Counted from the first letter of the stretch, positions 19,267 through 28,708 are shown. The stretch: DNA of 64,000 bases from DASUAS01 sp963756895 (GCA_963756895.1 CAVWPI010000004.1:496001-560000); one strand, 5' to 3'. Made by a program: numbers and translations. Notes: generated from the sequence alone by a model not told the origin.

Positions 19267-20426
19267 CGGTGGACGAGGTCGAGCTGCGTGCGCTCGTCCC
19301 GCAGGTGTTGAGCGTCCTCGTCCGTCGCGGAGCAGACTTCGCGACGGCCGAGGACGCGGTGCAGGAGGCGCTCATCAGGGCCCATCGCACCTGGCAGGAC
19401 GAGGCGCCCGCCGATGCCAAGGGCTGGCTCATCACCGTCGCCTGGCGCGCACTGCTCGACATGGTCCGGTCGGACGCGGCGCGTCACGACCGCGAGGCCC
19501 GATTCGGTACCGAGCCGCCGGCGGGACTCGCCCCGAGCGCGGACGACACGTTGCGCATCTACTTCCTCTGTGCGCACCCCGACCTGACGTCGTCGTCGGC
19601 GGTCGCGCTGACGCTCCGGGCCGTGGGCGGCCTCACCACGCGCCAGATCGCGCAGGCCTACCTCGTGCCCGAGAGCACCATGGCCCAGCGCATCAGCCGC
19701 GCCAAGCGGACGGTCAGCCGCACCGGCGTCGATCGTCCGGGTGACGTGGGCACGGTGATGCGGGTGCTCTACCTCGTGTTCAACGAGGGCTACTCGGGCG
19801 ACGTCGACCTCGCGGCCGAGGCGATCCGACTGACCCGACAGCTCGCCTCGCTCGTCGACGACGCCGAGGTCGCCGGGTTGCTCGCACTGATGTTGCTGCA
19901 CGATGCGCGCCGGCGCAGCCGCACGCGCCCGGACGGACGGATCGTGCCGCTCGCCGAACAGGACCGGAGCGAGTGGGACCGCGAGCGCATCGCCGAGGGA
20001 GTCGCGATCCTGCAGCAGGCGCTCGCGCGCGATCAGCTCGGCGAGTACCAGGCCCAGGCGGCGATCGCCGCGCTCCACGCCGACGCGCCCCGCGTCGAGG
20101 AGACCGACTGGGTCCAGATCGTCGAGTGGTACGACGAGCTGCTCCGCTTCGCCGACACGCCCGTCGTCCGCCTCAACCGCGCGGTCGCGATCGGCCAGGC
20201 CGACGGCGCGCTCGCAGGGTTGGTGGCTCTGGCCCACGTCGACGGCGACGTCCCACGCCGCGAAGCCGTCGCCGCGTACCTCCACGAGAAGAACGGCGAC
20301 CTCGAACTGGCTGCCCGCCTCTATGCCGAGGCCGCCCGCAACGCGCCGAACCTGGCCGAGCGCGACCATCAGACCCGCCAGGCGGCGCGCCTCAACGAGA
20401 AGCTGCGCGACCAGGGATCCGGCTGA
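19263..20426 (+). CDS. ECF42-type RNA polymerase sigma factor with C-terminal TPR-like extension
   Basis: 387 residues. A sigma-2 region (DFATAEDAVQEALIRAHRTWQ) and a sigma-4 region (LTTRQIAQAYLVPESTMAQRISRAKR) are followed by a ~200-residue helical C-terminal extension (DUF6596/TPR-like) with NRAVAIGQADGALAGL. This architecture and the coupled DGPF gene identify the ECF42 group, which lacks a classical anti-sigma factor. Activity is thought to be governed by the extension. The preceding gene overlaps by 4 bp. Confidence 0.85.
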   Translation: MTVDEVELRALVPQVLSVLVRRGADFATAEDAVQEALIRAHRTWQDEAPADAKGWLITVAWRALLDMVRSDAARHDREARFGTEPPAGLAPSADDTLRIYFLCAHPDLTSSSAVALTLRAVGGLTTRQIAQAYLVPESTMAQRISRAKRTVSRTGVDRPGDVGTVMRVLYLVFNEGYSGDVDLAAEAIRLTRQLASLVDDAEVAGLLALMLLHDARRRSRTRPDGRIVPLAEQDRSEWDRERIAEGVAILQQALARDQLGEYQAQAAIAALHADAPRVEETDWVQIVEWYDELLRFADTPVVRLNRAVAIGQADGALAGLVALAHVDGDVPRREAVAAYLHEKNGDLELAARLYAEAARNAPNLAERDHQTRQAARLNEKLRDQGSG

Positions 20427-20439
20427 CCCTCACCGCCGC

Positions 20440-20559
20440 TCAGTTGTGAGGAGACTTCCGTCGCCTCCGGAGACCGAGCGCCGGGCCGTACAGGTCGTAC
20501 GTCTGCCACGCAGCCGCGGCCAACACGAGCGCCGCGATGATCAGTGCGACGATGAGCAC
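20440..20559 (-). CDS. Small single-pass membrane protein (39 aa)
   Basis: A short reading frame whose product is a hydrophobic helix (LIVALIIAALVLAAAAW), then YDLYGPALGL and a cationic tail RRRRKSPHN. GTG 20559 is preceded on the minus strand by TACGCT (complement of 20566-20571) with a 6-nt gap, the same leaderless promoter grammar as its larger neighbours. The topology would place the basic tail in the cytoplasm. No family recognised. Confidence 0.5.
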   Translation of the reverse strand: MLIVALIIAALVLAAAAWQTYDLYGPALGLRRRRKSPHN

Positions 20560-20743
20560 GCTGCCAGCGTAGGGCGATCGCGGTCGTGACGACGCGACAA
20601 GGCCCCGACCGAAGCCGGAGCCCGTCGTGTGTTGCGGCCGTTCATTGAGCCCAGAATTTGTGAGCCCGCCCGCTTCGCTGGAGCGAACGTACTGCCGGGG
20701 TGTGACACCGAAGCGGATCCCTACGCCCTTGTGCCGTACAGGA
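20560..20743. other. Intergenic DNA flanking the element
   Basis: No gene was found here. The stretch contains the promoter of the 39-residue membrane protein at its left edge. To the right it lies directly beside the distal repeat, so before insertion it was probably the DNA immediately downstream of rnpB. Confidence 0.4.
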
Positions 20744-20774
20744 GTGCAGCGAGTCGGCCTGTACGCCGGATTCT
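20744..20774. repeat. Distal attachment-site repeat (att)
   Basis: A 31-bp sequence identical to 29354-29384, which is the 3' end of rnpB. With one mismatch the match extends to 34 bp on its left side (20741). It marks the integrase-proximal end of the element. Confidence 0.8.
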
Positions 20775-20848
20775 AAAGACGACCCCACCTACCACACATA
20801 AGTCATGGTCAGAGCGGATGTCGTCGGTCGTCGCCGACCTCGTAGACT

Positions 20849-20875
20849 CTCGTTTGTGTCAGTGTGTCAAACGAG
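20849..20875. promoter_or_regulatory. Inverted repeat upstream of the integrase gene
   Basis: CTCGTTTG (20849-20856) and CAAACGAG (20868-20875) form a perfect 8-bp inverted repeat with an 11-nt spacer, about 105 bp before the integrase start. It could be an operator or an integrase/excisionase arm site. Confidence 0.4.
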
Positions 20876-20979
20876 CGGTCGGACTGTACGGAAACCTTAC
20901 GCCGCTTGGACACGCGTGCTCCGGACGTGCTGCTGTAGACAGAGCGTGGTGCGTGGGTCGGAACAGAAGGGATGTATGG

Positions 20980-22088
20980 ATGGTGAGTGTTTGGAAGCAC
21001 GGGAGCAAGTGGCAGGTCCGCTGGCGGAACGCCGCGGGGCGACAGGTGATCGAGTCGTTCGACAGGAAAAGGAAGCACTGGATTTCAAGGAGAAGGTCGA
21101 AGCTCGGACCGTCCTCGACGGGCAGGCGCCGACCGTGGTCGACACCGGAGACGCCTGCCACGCTGGCGAAGTGGTGGGCGCGGTGGGAGCCGGGTCGCCC
21201 GTGGGTCCAGTCGTCGCGCGACACGCACGACCTTCACTGGCGGCGGTTCATCCAGCCAGCGTTCGGGGAAGATGCTGCTGGACGACATCACGCACCGCGA
21301 TGCGGTAGGCGTGGCACCGAGAACGGAGAAGGTAGCAATTGTTCGTCCGGCGACGTCGCCTCGATCCACCGGACGTTGTCGATGACCCTTCAGGGCGCCG
21401 GGCCGACAACCGCGGTTCTCGCCGTGAACCGGCTCGGACCGCGAGTCGCAAGGTGGCCAAAGTCCCAGGCGTTGCGCTCGACACCGAGACCACCACCGTG
21501 TTGCTCGACGCGGTTGACACGCGCGTCGCTGAAGCTCGCGCTCTCACGCCCGTCTCGTCGCCGCAACTGGTCTCCGCCGCGTCGAGGTCGATCGGCATCA
21601 CCTGGGACTGTTTCGACCTCGATGCTGGAACCCTGCTCGTCGACCGGCAGTTGGACTACAACGTGGACACGTTCCAGCTTGGTGCGTTAGACGAAAGATA
21701 AGAAGTTTCGCTATGTGTTGTCTCACGCCGTCGATCGTCGCCGCGGCTTCGGTGACACAAGGCCGCGTAGCCGGTGGTGGAGCTCGACGGCACCGGACTC
21801 TGTGTTCACGCGTGACGACGGGATCCGTGGCCCAAGTCGACCTTGCAGGACGGATTCGTCGCGGCTCGGAAGGTGCTCGGACAAGGCGGAGTACGCTGCT
21901 CCCTGCAGGGGGCGCGGCGACCACGTCCTCCGCCGCACACAGCCACGACCATGGAGGCGGGCCTCCCGCCCGCGGGAGGTCGCCGAGATGATGGGTCACT
22001 CGGTCGAGGAACTGCTCCGCACGTACGTGCACATCACCGACCGCGGCGCCGCCGACGTGTGGACTCGCGGTCGGTGCTCGGGGAGTGA
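20980..22088 (+). pseudogene. int: Tyrosine recombinase/phage integrase, reading frame broken
   Basis: ATG 20980 follows an AGAAGGGA ribosome-binding site. Joining frames gives ~369 residues: an N-terminal arm-binding segment (VWKHGSKWQVRWRNAAGR), a core-binding segment (TLAKWWARWEPGRPW, then DTHDLHWRRFIQPAFGE), and a catalytic domain with box I TGLRRVE. The late boxes are HVLRR, MMGHS and the Tyr-bearing LRTYVHITD. Shifts of both signs interrupt it at several places. It lies just inside the distal att repeat and would have catalysed insertion into rnpB. Decay and sequencing error cannot be separated from the sequence alone. Confidence 0.75.
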
Positions 22089-22195
22089 AACCGCGCTCGA
22101 CGGTCGAACTTTTTTCGCGGTAGTTCACCTGACCTGCGGAAAGCCACTCGTGTCGAACTTGCAGTGACATTCATGTGGTTGGTCACCATGGGTGC

Positions 22196-22410
22196 ATGTC
22201 GAAAAGCGCTCTCACGGCTGCCCCAGACGCTCCGCTGCGCAACGCAACTGCGATCGCCGCTGCGCTCGACGTGACGGACGGAAACCGTCCGGCGTCTGTA
22301 CCGGCGAGGCGTCATCCCCGGCGTGAAGTGCGGTCGCGGGCCGCGCTTCGTACCTGGGTGCTGTGCTCGCTGCCCTGGCTGAGCACGCGACGTCACTGTG
22401 GCGAGGTGAT
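22196..22410 (+). pseudogene. Excisionase/AlpA-like HTH protein, frameshifted
   Basis: MSKSALTAAPDAPLRNATAI is followed, after one shift, by ETVRRLYRRGVIPGVKCGRG, then PRFVPG. This matches the small helix-turn-helix (HTH_17/Xis-like) fold used by directionality factors. The position right after the integrase supports an excisionase role. Confidence 0.5.
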
Positions 22411-22439
22411 CGACCTGTTACATGCCGTCTTGAAAGCTG

Positions 22440-22670
22440 GTTCACGACCGCTGCGGGAAACCGGCGTCCACAGTCGATACTGTGCGGCAGCTGCACAAGG
22501 CCGGACGCATCCCCGGCTACGACGTGGGTTGTTACCTCGAGTTCGACCTGGCCGAGGTCCGTGAAGCGCTGAGGTCAGCACCTCCGCGCTGCTCCGATGC
22601 GCACGACGACGTGCGTACGGGTCGAACCCGACCTCGACGCGAGCGTTCGACGTGGTACCGTCGCCTATGA
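22440..22670 (+). pseudogene. Second HTH_17-like DNA-binding ORF
   Basis: The readable core STVDTVRQLHKAGRIPG then YDVGCYLEFDLAEVREALRS repeats the pattern of the preceding gene: a helix-turn-helix, a GRIPG turn and a C-terminal ExDLxEV helix. The start codon is not clear. It probably derives from a duplicated excisionase or a replication-control protein. Confidence 0.4.
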
Positions 22671-22747
22671 GTCGAAGGTAGAAGAAGACCTCCACACCCG
22701 CAACGCGAACGGGGCGGCGAGCCCGATGAGACCGCCGCCCCGAAACT

Positions 22748-23212
22748 GTGAACCCCATGATGACGAGCCTCAACGAAGGACCGTCAGCGTGCACGGGTAA
22801 CGTCGCCGTCGCTCTCACGTCATCCCGTTACGGCTATGTGTCTCCGTGTGCGGCTGAGCTATATCGTTGGTACCGGTCCGACGCCCGGTACTGCTCGGGG
22901 ACGTGTCGGCAGCGTGCGTATCGCGAGCGGAAGGCGGGGCCGCGACCCGCGCTCGACCACACGCCGTCAACATCATCGAGGACGTTGCTCGACGAGATTG
23001 CCGGAGCGCCGTCGATCTCGCCGTGTGGCCACCCTCGCGATCGGTGCCTACAAGCTCGGTCGTCTCGTCGCCGCATCTTTCGTCACGGAAGACGACGCCA
23101 CCGCGGTGCTTGAACGAGGCCGCGGCCGCGGCCCGCCTTCACGTACGCGAAGCAAGTGCAGTCATCCTGTCACGCCCTCGATGCAGGAGTGCGTGATGGC
23201 CCATCGCACTGA
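22748..23212 (+). pseudogene. Zinc-finger / primase-C-terminal-like ORF, frameshifted
   Basis: The first half has RSDARYCSGTC and RQRAYRERK, the CxxxC zinc knuckle common in small phage proteins. After a shift the second half reads LAIGAYKLGRLVAASFVTED and SAVILSRLDAGVRDG. That pattern is typical of the helical segment behind phage primase-polymerases (AxxLGxLVAxG...SGLxAG). They may be one or two genes. The TGA near 23210-23212 overlaps the start of the replication gene, so translation would be coupled. Confidence 0.4.
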
Positions 23213-24571
23213 GCACGTCCCGCCGCACAACTGCGACGCCGAGGAATCGCTGCTCGGGTCGATGCTCCTGTCCCACGACGCCATCGTCGCGGCCGACACG
23301 AGCGGCGTCACCGTCAGCGACTTCTACGTACCGACCCACCAGCACGTCTACGAAGCCGTGCCCACCTCTACGACCAGTGCTCGCCGGTCGACCTCGTGAC
23401 CGTCGCCGAAGAGCTACGACACCGCGGCCTCCTGGACGCGATCGGCGGCAAGGCGACGCTGCACATGATCCAGGCGAGCACCCCGGGCGTGTCGGCGAAC
23501 GCCGCCCACTACGTGTGTGTCGTCCACGACCTCGGGAACGCGCAACGTCGACTGCTCGGTACCGCCAGCGACATCGCCGAGCTTGCGTACGAGGACGGCG
23601 ACGTGCACGTGCTGCTTGACACGCGAGTCGCTCCCTCTCCGAACTGGTCGCCGTTGCTGGGAATGGCACGGTTGCCGACACCGGCGTGTTCATCGGATGG
23701 GAGGAAGTTCTGGACCGCGACTGGGGTGACGCCGACTGGCTGTTCGAGTCGATCCTCGCCGCGGCCGTGGACATGCGATCTACGCGATACACAAGACGGG
23801 CAAGAGCTTGATGCTGCTGTGGATCGCAGCCGAGCTCGTGCAACGCAGCGACGTGACCGTGATCTACCTCGACTACGAGATGGGCGAGGACGACGTGCTA
23901 CGAACGTCTCGCCGACATGGGCTACGGCGCCGAGAGTGACCTGTCGCGGTTGCGATACGCGTCTGCTGCCGCTACTGGAACCACTCGACCGACCGGGAGC
24001 GGGACCTAACCGCGCTGTTGGCAATGGTCGACGACGATAACGTGGCTCACCCCGACGTGACATGGTGGTGTTCGATCGACACGCTCGGACGTGCCGTGGC
24101 TGGAGGAGGAAACGACGCCGACACCGTACCGAGCATTCTGGACCAGACGGGCATCGGGCTTGAAGCAACGTGGGCGTGACGTTCGCTCGCGCGGACGATG
24201 CCGGGAAGGACGAGAGTCGTGGCCAGCGTGGAAGCTCGGGCAAGGGCGACGACGTGGACGTGATCTGGTAAGCTCAGCCGCTGGCGACAGCGGTGGGATC
24301 ATCGTCAACGCGTGACGCCGCACGCATGTCGATGGGTGCCCGACAAGGTGGCCCTCGTCCGTAGGACCGACTCTCTTACATGCTTGCTGGGAACCATGAC
24401 GGTACCGCGCTGCACGACGGACCTGGCTCGCTACGCGACACGCTCAGGGTGTCGGTGGACGACACGATGCGACAGGCGAGGGAAGCGATCAGCAGCGCCG
24501 GGAAGACCGCCACCAACGCCGTGCTCAGTGCAGCCGTGCGGTACCGGAAAGAGCGCCGGGAGCGTCGGTGA
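23196..24571 (+). pseudogene. DnaB/RepA-like replicative helicase, frameshifted
   Basis: ATG 23196 follows a GCAGGAGT ribosome-binding site. The N-terminus is a DnaB N-domain (VPPHNCDAEESLLGSMLLS, VDLVTVAEELRHRGLLDAIGG). After shifts a RecA-fold ATPase appears with HKTGKSLMLLWIAAEL (Walker A) and VIYLDYEMGEDDV. A GQRGSS-type loop before DDVDVIW follows, as in RepA/AAA_25 phage proteins. The C-terminus ends KTATNAVLSAAVRYRKERR. The fusion of a DnaB N-domain to a RepA-like ATPase suits self-directed replication of the excised element. Several shifts of either sign break it. Confidence 0.6.
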
Positions 24572-24579
24572 TCGTGACC

Positions 24580-24745
24580 GTAACACCCCTCGTAACACCC
24601 CTCGACGGGCACGTCGTAACACCCCTCGTAAACGCGACCCGCGACCCCCAGCAACCGCAACGCCGTAACACCCGTCGTAACGCCTCGTAACACCTTCGGA
24701 GCCACGCGTTACGGCGTTACCACACCGAAGGTGTGTAACGTGTAC
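24580..24745. repeat. Iteron-like repeat cluster downstream of the replication gene
   Basis: GTAACACCC occurs at 24580, 24592, 24616 and 24665, with near copies at 24677 and 24687. Inverted GTTAC follows at 24708 and 24716. The block ends in CACACC-GAA-GGTGTG with flanking CGTTA/TAACG. Phasing is irregular (12, 24, 49, 12, 10). The cluster directly follows the replication gene and could be an origin or operator. The reading frame across it has no recognisable protein. Confidence 0.5.
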
Positions 24746-24797
24746 GAGGCCAACAAATTGGGACGACCGGAGCAGACCTTGGAGACGGTACCGACGG

Positions 24798-25248
24798 GTG
24801 AACCTCATCGGCGATTCGACGACCGAGAAGGAAACGTACACCAACCCAACGACGCCAGGTACGAGGAAGTCGAAGCGCCGCCTCGACGCATGGATCGAGT
24901 CAGTGAGGTTCGTGAAACGCCGCTCAGGACGCACTCGATGCGATCCAAGACGGCGTGTGGGCCGACAGCGCCGACGACCATGACGACCTGCTCGACATCG
25001 TGAAGCAGATGGGAAACAGGGCGTGTGAGAACGTGCAGATCGCACGAGGCGAGCCGACGATACCGACATCGTGGACGTTCACGTGTCCGTGCGGTTCCAC
25101 GAGTGGCTGGACCCTCGACCCGCTCGACGGCAACGCCGACTACGCCGCTGCCCGCTGTCGTGCGTGCGGTTCGTGCGTCGACCCGATGGAAGCGATCGGT
25201 CAGCGACTCGACCTGCCGTCGACCACGAGCACGACGACGACGAACTGA
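24798..25248 (+). CDS. Hypothetical protein with two CxC/CxxC knuckles (frame break near 24920)
   Basis: The clear part (24955-25248) reads DLLDIVKQMGNRACENVQIARG, then TFTCPCGSTSGW and AARCRACGSC, ending in a Thr-rich tail. The CPC and CRAC pairs suggest a zinc ribbon. An upstream frame (RRLDAWIESVR) may be its N-terminus. The stop overlaps a following ATG of a short Cys-rich ORF (25248-25340) that I cannot assign. Confidence 0.35.
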
Positions 25249-25345
25249 TGGCGGCGACGCACTACCTGCGCTGCTGCACCTGCACGGCAAGCTGCACGCG
25301 GACGCCGCCTGCCGACGCCATGTGCGTGCCGGCGCGTAGGTGGGG

Positions 25346-25381
25346 GTGGGGGGTCTGGCGCTACGACGCTGCGCCCCCCAC
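25346..25381. terminator. Strong G/C hairpin between the element's left and central modules
   Basis: GTGGGGGG (25346-25353) pairs perfectly with CCCCCCAC (25374-25381), and T-rich DNA follows downstream (25410-25437). It ends the rightward replication module and faces the leftward genes. No gene was found between 25341 and 25511. Confidence 0.5.
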
Positions 25382-25511
25382 GCGAGACCCAGCTAGGTCG
25401 CCTCCGGCTCCTTTCTTCAGTTTCTCAGGTTTTTCGGAATCGGTGTCGTGGAAGGGGGTCCGGACCCGCTCAGTGACCGCCTCCCGCGTTCGGGGACGAT
25501 CGTGCGTCCGG

Positions 25512-25856
25512 TCAGAGCTCGCGGTCGACCAGGAGGGTCGTGGAGGTGGGTCGAACCGCGGCGCGCTGGTCGGCCAGATTGGCAGTTATGCGCTCGATGT
25601 GGCTCCCACCGACCGTGTCAGTCGTCTGTACTGGCTGGGTCGTCGTGGTGGGGCGATGCGTGCTCAGGTAGCCGAAGACGGTTACCAGTTGCACGGCCAA
25701 CGCCACACCCGCAACTGCGGCGAAACCCCAGTTGCCTCTCACCAAGGCTCCGACCAGGCCCAACGCGAACCAGGCTGCCACCGCAACGAAGATCCCGAAC
25801 GCGACCTTCTGGCTCCTACGCACGGCCCATCTTTGCCCGAGACCGCGCCCCTTCAT
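25512..25856 (-). CDS. Two-helix membrane protein of the element
   Basis: 114 residues, intact. A basic start (KGRGLGQRWAVRRSQK) is followed by two hydrophobic helices (VAFGIFVAVAAWFALGLVGA and FAAVAGVALAVQLVTVFGYL). The extracytoplasmic or cytoplasmic tail contains PTTTTQPVQTTD. It is one of the few unbroken genes in the element and lies opposite to the phage genes, suggesting lysogenic cargo expressed from the integrated state. Family unknown. Confidence 0.45.
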   Translation of the reverse strand: MKGRGLGQRWAVRRSQKVAFGIFVAVAAWFALGLVGALVRGNWGFAAVAGVALAVQLVTVFGYLSTHRPTTTTQPVQTTDTVGGSHIERITANLADQRAAVRPTSTTLLVDREL

Positions 25857-25890
25857 ACTTAGCGACAGTGCGGCAGTTCTGCGCCAACCC

Positions 25891-26100
25891 CTAGCTCGCC
25901 CGAGCTTGCGTGACGATGCCATCGTCGATCACGAGGTTCACGCGGTGAGAACCGCATGTCAGCACGAAGCGGGAACGATTGTCCGTCGCGACCTGCGATG
26001 CGGACCGTGATTCCACGCGCCTCAGCTTCGTGTAGCGCATCCTCTTCTCGTTGGCCGACGAGTGTCTCGGCGAACTGTTCGTCTCGCTGGCGAATGTGGT
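25891..26100 (-). pseudogene. Peptidase inhibitor I78-like small protein, frameshifted
   Basis: Joining two frames gives LVGQREEDALHEAEARGITV, then RIAGRDGQSFPLRADMR and SHRVNLVIDDGIVTQARAS. This resembles the I78 inhibitor pattern (LVGLxExEAxxxAExAG..VR...DG......D.RxDRVNL.VDDGxVT). If real, it is a small leftward gene of the same module as the two-helix membrane protein. Confidence 0.35.
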
Positions 26101-26690
26101 CCGGGCTTGGCCTGGAACCGACCGGCGGCTCTCGTCATCCACCCGCACAGATTGCCCGCTCTGGCTCGGTCACGCGGACCAGTACGATGGTGCGCAGTCC
26201 TTCGACGTGTGACCCGACCCGCTGGCTAGCCGCACGGGGAACACATCGAGGGCCAGGACCCGCCGATCGTTGGCACTCCGATCCGGACTCGCGAGCACGT
26301 CGCACTCCGGAGCAAGGACCCGTTCTTGTCGCGCCCTCCGACGGCGTGCTGTCCTTTAAGTGCTCCGTGTCCGATCTTCATCTTGATCCGTCAGCGCGAC
26401 GCCATCGGCGCTATGCTTGACGCCCAGAACCAACAGTCCCGGACGCAGCCGTTCTCTCGACGAGCAGGACCGCGCTGCCGCGCGCCGCCGGCGAGCGGCG
26501 TAGTCCGAGCCGCATTGGATCGACGCGGCTCCAGCGTGCGGTGCGCAGTTGAGGCAATTGCAGAGAACACTTAACGGATGCTTGATGGACGCCGTGTTAA
26601 TCGCACGAATCGGACATACCACTGATACCTGAGGGCGAAGCGCTGCGGATGTTGGAAAAGTAGATCGCCAGATGTCGACGCGCGGGCGCC
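26101..26690. other. Stretch without a recognisable gene
   Basis: Short reading frames only, none with a family signature. A fragment SLDEQDRAAARRRRAA near 26450-26500 could be a relic of a capsid scaffold or delta domain, but this is weak. The right edge runs into the capsid gene. Confidence 0.3.
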
Positions 26691-26708
26691 ACCGGGTCCA
26701 CACCCTCG

Positions 26709-27744
26709 GTGCGCGAAGGGACGCCGGGCGAGTACGTCGCGGTCGACGGTCTGGACGTGTACAACTCCGCGTTCGGGAAGGTCCTCATCCACGGCACCGC
26801 GGAAGCTGGGCTGGTGATGTCCGACGACGAGCGCGGTGCGCTCGCACGTGCGTACAGCTACCGTGCGATGAACGAAGGCGCGACCACACAAGGTGGATTT
26901 TCTCTACCCGTTTTCATCGACCCATCGGTGATCCTTACCAACCAGGAGTCGGGCAACCCGCTGCTCGGACCCGGCCCGCTGTCGAAGACGTGAACACGAA
27001 CGCATGGAAGGGCGTGTCGGCCGCTGGCGTGTCCTGGTCGTTCGACTCGGAGGCCGCAGAGGTTTCGACGACAGCATCACCATCGCACAGCCCTCGGTGA
27101 CCGTGAACATGGCACGCGGGTTGATCCGGGTTCGATCGAGGTCGGGAACGACTGGCCCGGCTTCCAGCAAGAGATGGCGCGCCTGCCTGCTCAGCGAGGG
27201 CTACGACGAGCTGGCCGCGGACAAGATGGCGACCGGTAGCGGTACCGGTGAGCCGCGGTGGGGCTGCTCACCGTGCTCGACGCGAACACCAACGACGAGG
27301 TGACCCCGACCACGGACGGCGCGTTCGGCAGCGAGGACATCTACAAGGTCTGGGAGGCGCTCCCGATGAAGTACCGCCGCAACGCGGCGTGGTTCATGAG
27401 CACGCAGCCGGTCTACGGACCGCATCGGGATGGGTGACCAGACCAAGTGGACGCCAAGACCGCGGGCTTTTTGCGGGCGCGATTGACTCGCTGTTCAACC
27501 GGGCGGTGTACGAGCAGCCTGCGCACTGGCCCGACTTCGTCTCCACGACGGGCTCGGCCAACATCCTCGTGGTGGGCGACCGTCGAACTATGTGGTGGCG
27601 CGCCGGGCCGGGATGAGCGTCGAGGCCGCCGCATCTTCGGGCGAGTTTCGCCGATCTACCGGTCAGCGTGGTCTGTTCGCATGGGCACGGCTCGGCGCCA
27701 ACTCGGTGAACGACGTTGGTTTTCGACTTTTGCAGAACCAGTAG
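26709..27744 (+). pseudogene. HK97-fold phage major capsid protein, frameshifted
   Basis: Joined frames give AMNEGATTQGGFSLPVFIDP and SVILTNQESGNPLL, then VNTNAWKGVSAAGVSWSFD, AQPSVTVNMARG, LLSEGYDELAADKMATGSG and TNDEVTPTTDGAFGSEDIY. KVWEALPMKYRRNAAWFMST and the terminal GLFAWARLGANSVND then VGFRLLQNQ complete it. These are the N-arm, E-loop and A-domain landmarks of actinophage HK97-type capsids. Most shifts equal one missing base. No protease, portal or terminase gene is adjacent. Confidence 0.65.
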
Positions 27745-27793
27745 CTCGCTGGGTGCGTGGACGTCCTCTTGTCATGTGGGGACGTGCGCGGTC

Positions 27794-27816
27794 CGTCAGG
27801 GAGCTTCGCCCTGACG
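27794..27816. terminator. Hairpin downstream of the capsid gene
   Basis: CGTCAGGG (27794-27801) and CCCTGACG (27809-27816) form a perfect 8-bp stem with a 7-nt loop, 50 bp after the capsid stop. There is no U tract. Nothing else recognisable lies between 27745 and 28065. Confidence 0.5.
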
Positions 27817-28065
27817 TGATCCGGTGCGCGGCGCCGTGGCTTCTCCTGCTCCTCACCGGCCGCCGCCCGACGCACGACGCTCGGTCTCCGTCTCAGTACC
27901 GGAGACCGGGCGTCGTCGTCGCGCGGCGAGGGACACGCGAGGGACACAAGTGACCAGCAGTGTCCGTGGACGGAGCGCGCGCGACCGTGTGAAGCTCGCG
28001 ACCGCTACCACCGGAGGATCAGTTGACAGCAGCACCAACGTCACGACCGGAAGGTGATAGCACCC

Positions 28066-28553
28066 ATGCAACACGCACCAGGACATCTACGCGGAGCGTT
28101 CTACGCACTCGTCATGTTCACCATGACCGGCGAACGTCTCGCCTGGGAGGCGTACGAAGGTCAGTTCGACGACGAGGTGATGGAGCCCGACGTGGTCCGC
28201 GCGAAGCTTGCCGACTGCCTCGACGGGATGCCGGGGAGGGGCTGCGAAGGCTCCGGAATTGATGAGCCGCTGGCCGGTCGCTGTCGGTGTCGGTGTGCTG
28301 TACGTGAACGACGGGGGAGTGCGAGCGGAGAACGCTGACACAGCCTTCGCAGTCGGAGTCCTCGTCGGCCGCGGGGAGTCGATCAGCGCGGCGGGCGCAC
28401 TTGTACTCCGCCCACGTCGAACTCGGCTGGCCGTCGCGTGAACCCATGCACATTCGCGACGACCTCGTGATCCTCGTCCGCAACGGGCGACTCATCCAAG
28501 GTCCGGAGTGGGATGAGGACGGCAACCCGACCTACGTACTGGCGAGGCGTTAG
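28066..28553 (+). pseudogene. Hypothetical phage-element protein, frameshifted
   Basis: Good start: ATG 28066 behind a GGAAGGTGA ribosome-binding site, encoding PGHLRGAFYALVMFTMTGER and LAWEAYEGQFDDEVMEPDVV. After shifts the later frames read AVGVGVLYVNDGGVRAENAD, HVELGWPSREPMHIRDDLVI and LVRNGRLIQGPEWDEDGNPT. It may be one or two small proteins. The family was not recognised. Confidence 0.35.
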
Positions 28554-28590
28554 CAATGCTACGAGACCACCTGCACGACGGGGCCGAGTC

Positions 28591-28668
28591 GTGAGCGGCA
28601 ACGACAGCGACAACGGCGGCTCCCTACTGGGACGAATCCTCGACGAACTGTTGGAGGACACTGTGTGA
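28591..28668 (+). CDS. Tiny ORF (25 aa) in a coupled chain
   Basis: GTG-initiated frame encoding SGNDSDNGGSLLGRILDELL and EDTV. Its stop overlaps another GTG (GTGA) that opens a 15-codon frame, whose own stop overlaps the ATG at 28709. The chained overlaps suggest translation, but no homology is recognised. Confidence 0.3.
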   Translation: MSGNDSDNGGSLLGRILDELLEDTV

Positions 28669-28708
28669 ACGTGGCGCTTCCCTATGTCTTGGATGATGTG
28701 TCGACGCC

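Noticed and set aside
18786..20426. Fusion of YCII domain and sigma factor
   Set aside because: One extra base near 19190 creates it. The corrected YCII frame stops in a GTGA overlap with the sigma start, the normal gene pair.
24580..24745. CRISPR array
   Set aside because: Repeats are 9 bp with irregular 10-49 bp spacing and no cas genes are present. Iterons or operators fit better.
28208..28441. Independent gene in the element
   Set aside because: It shares homology-like text with the flanking frames and lacks a ribosome-binding site. Treated as part of the 28066-28553 frameshifted gene.
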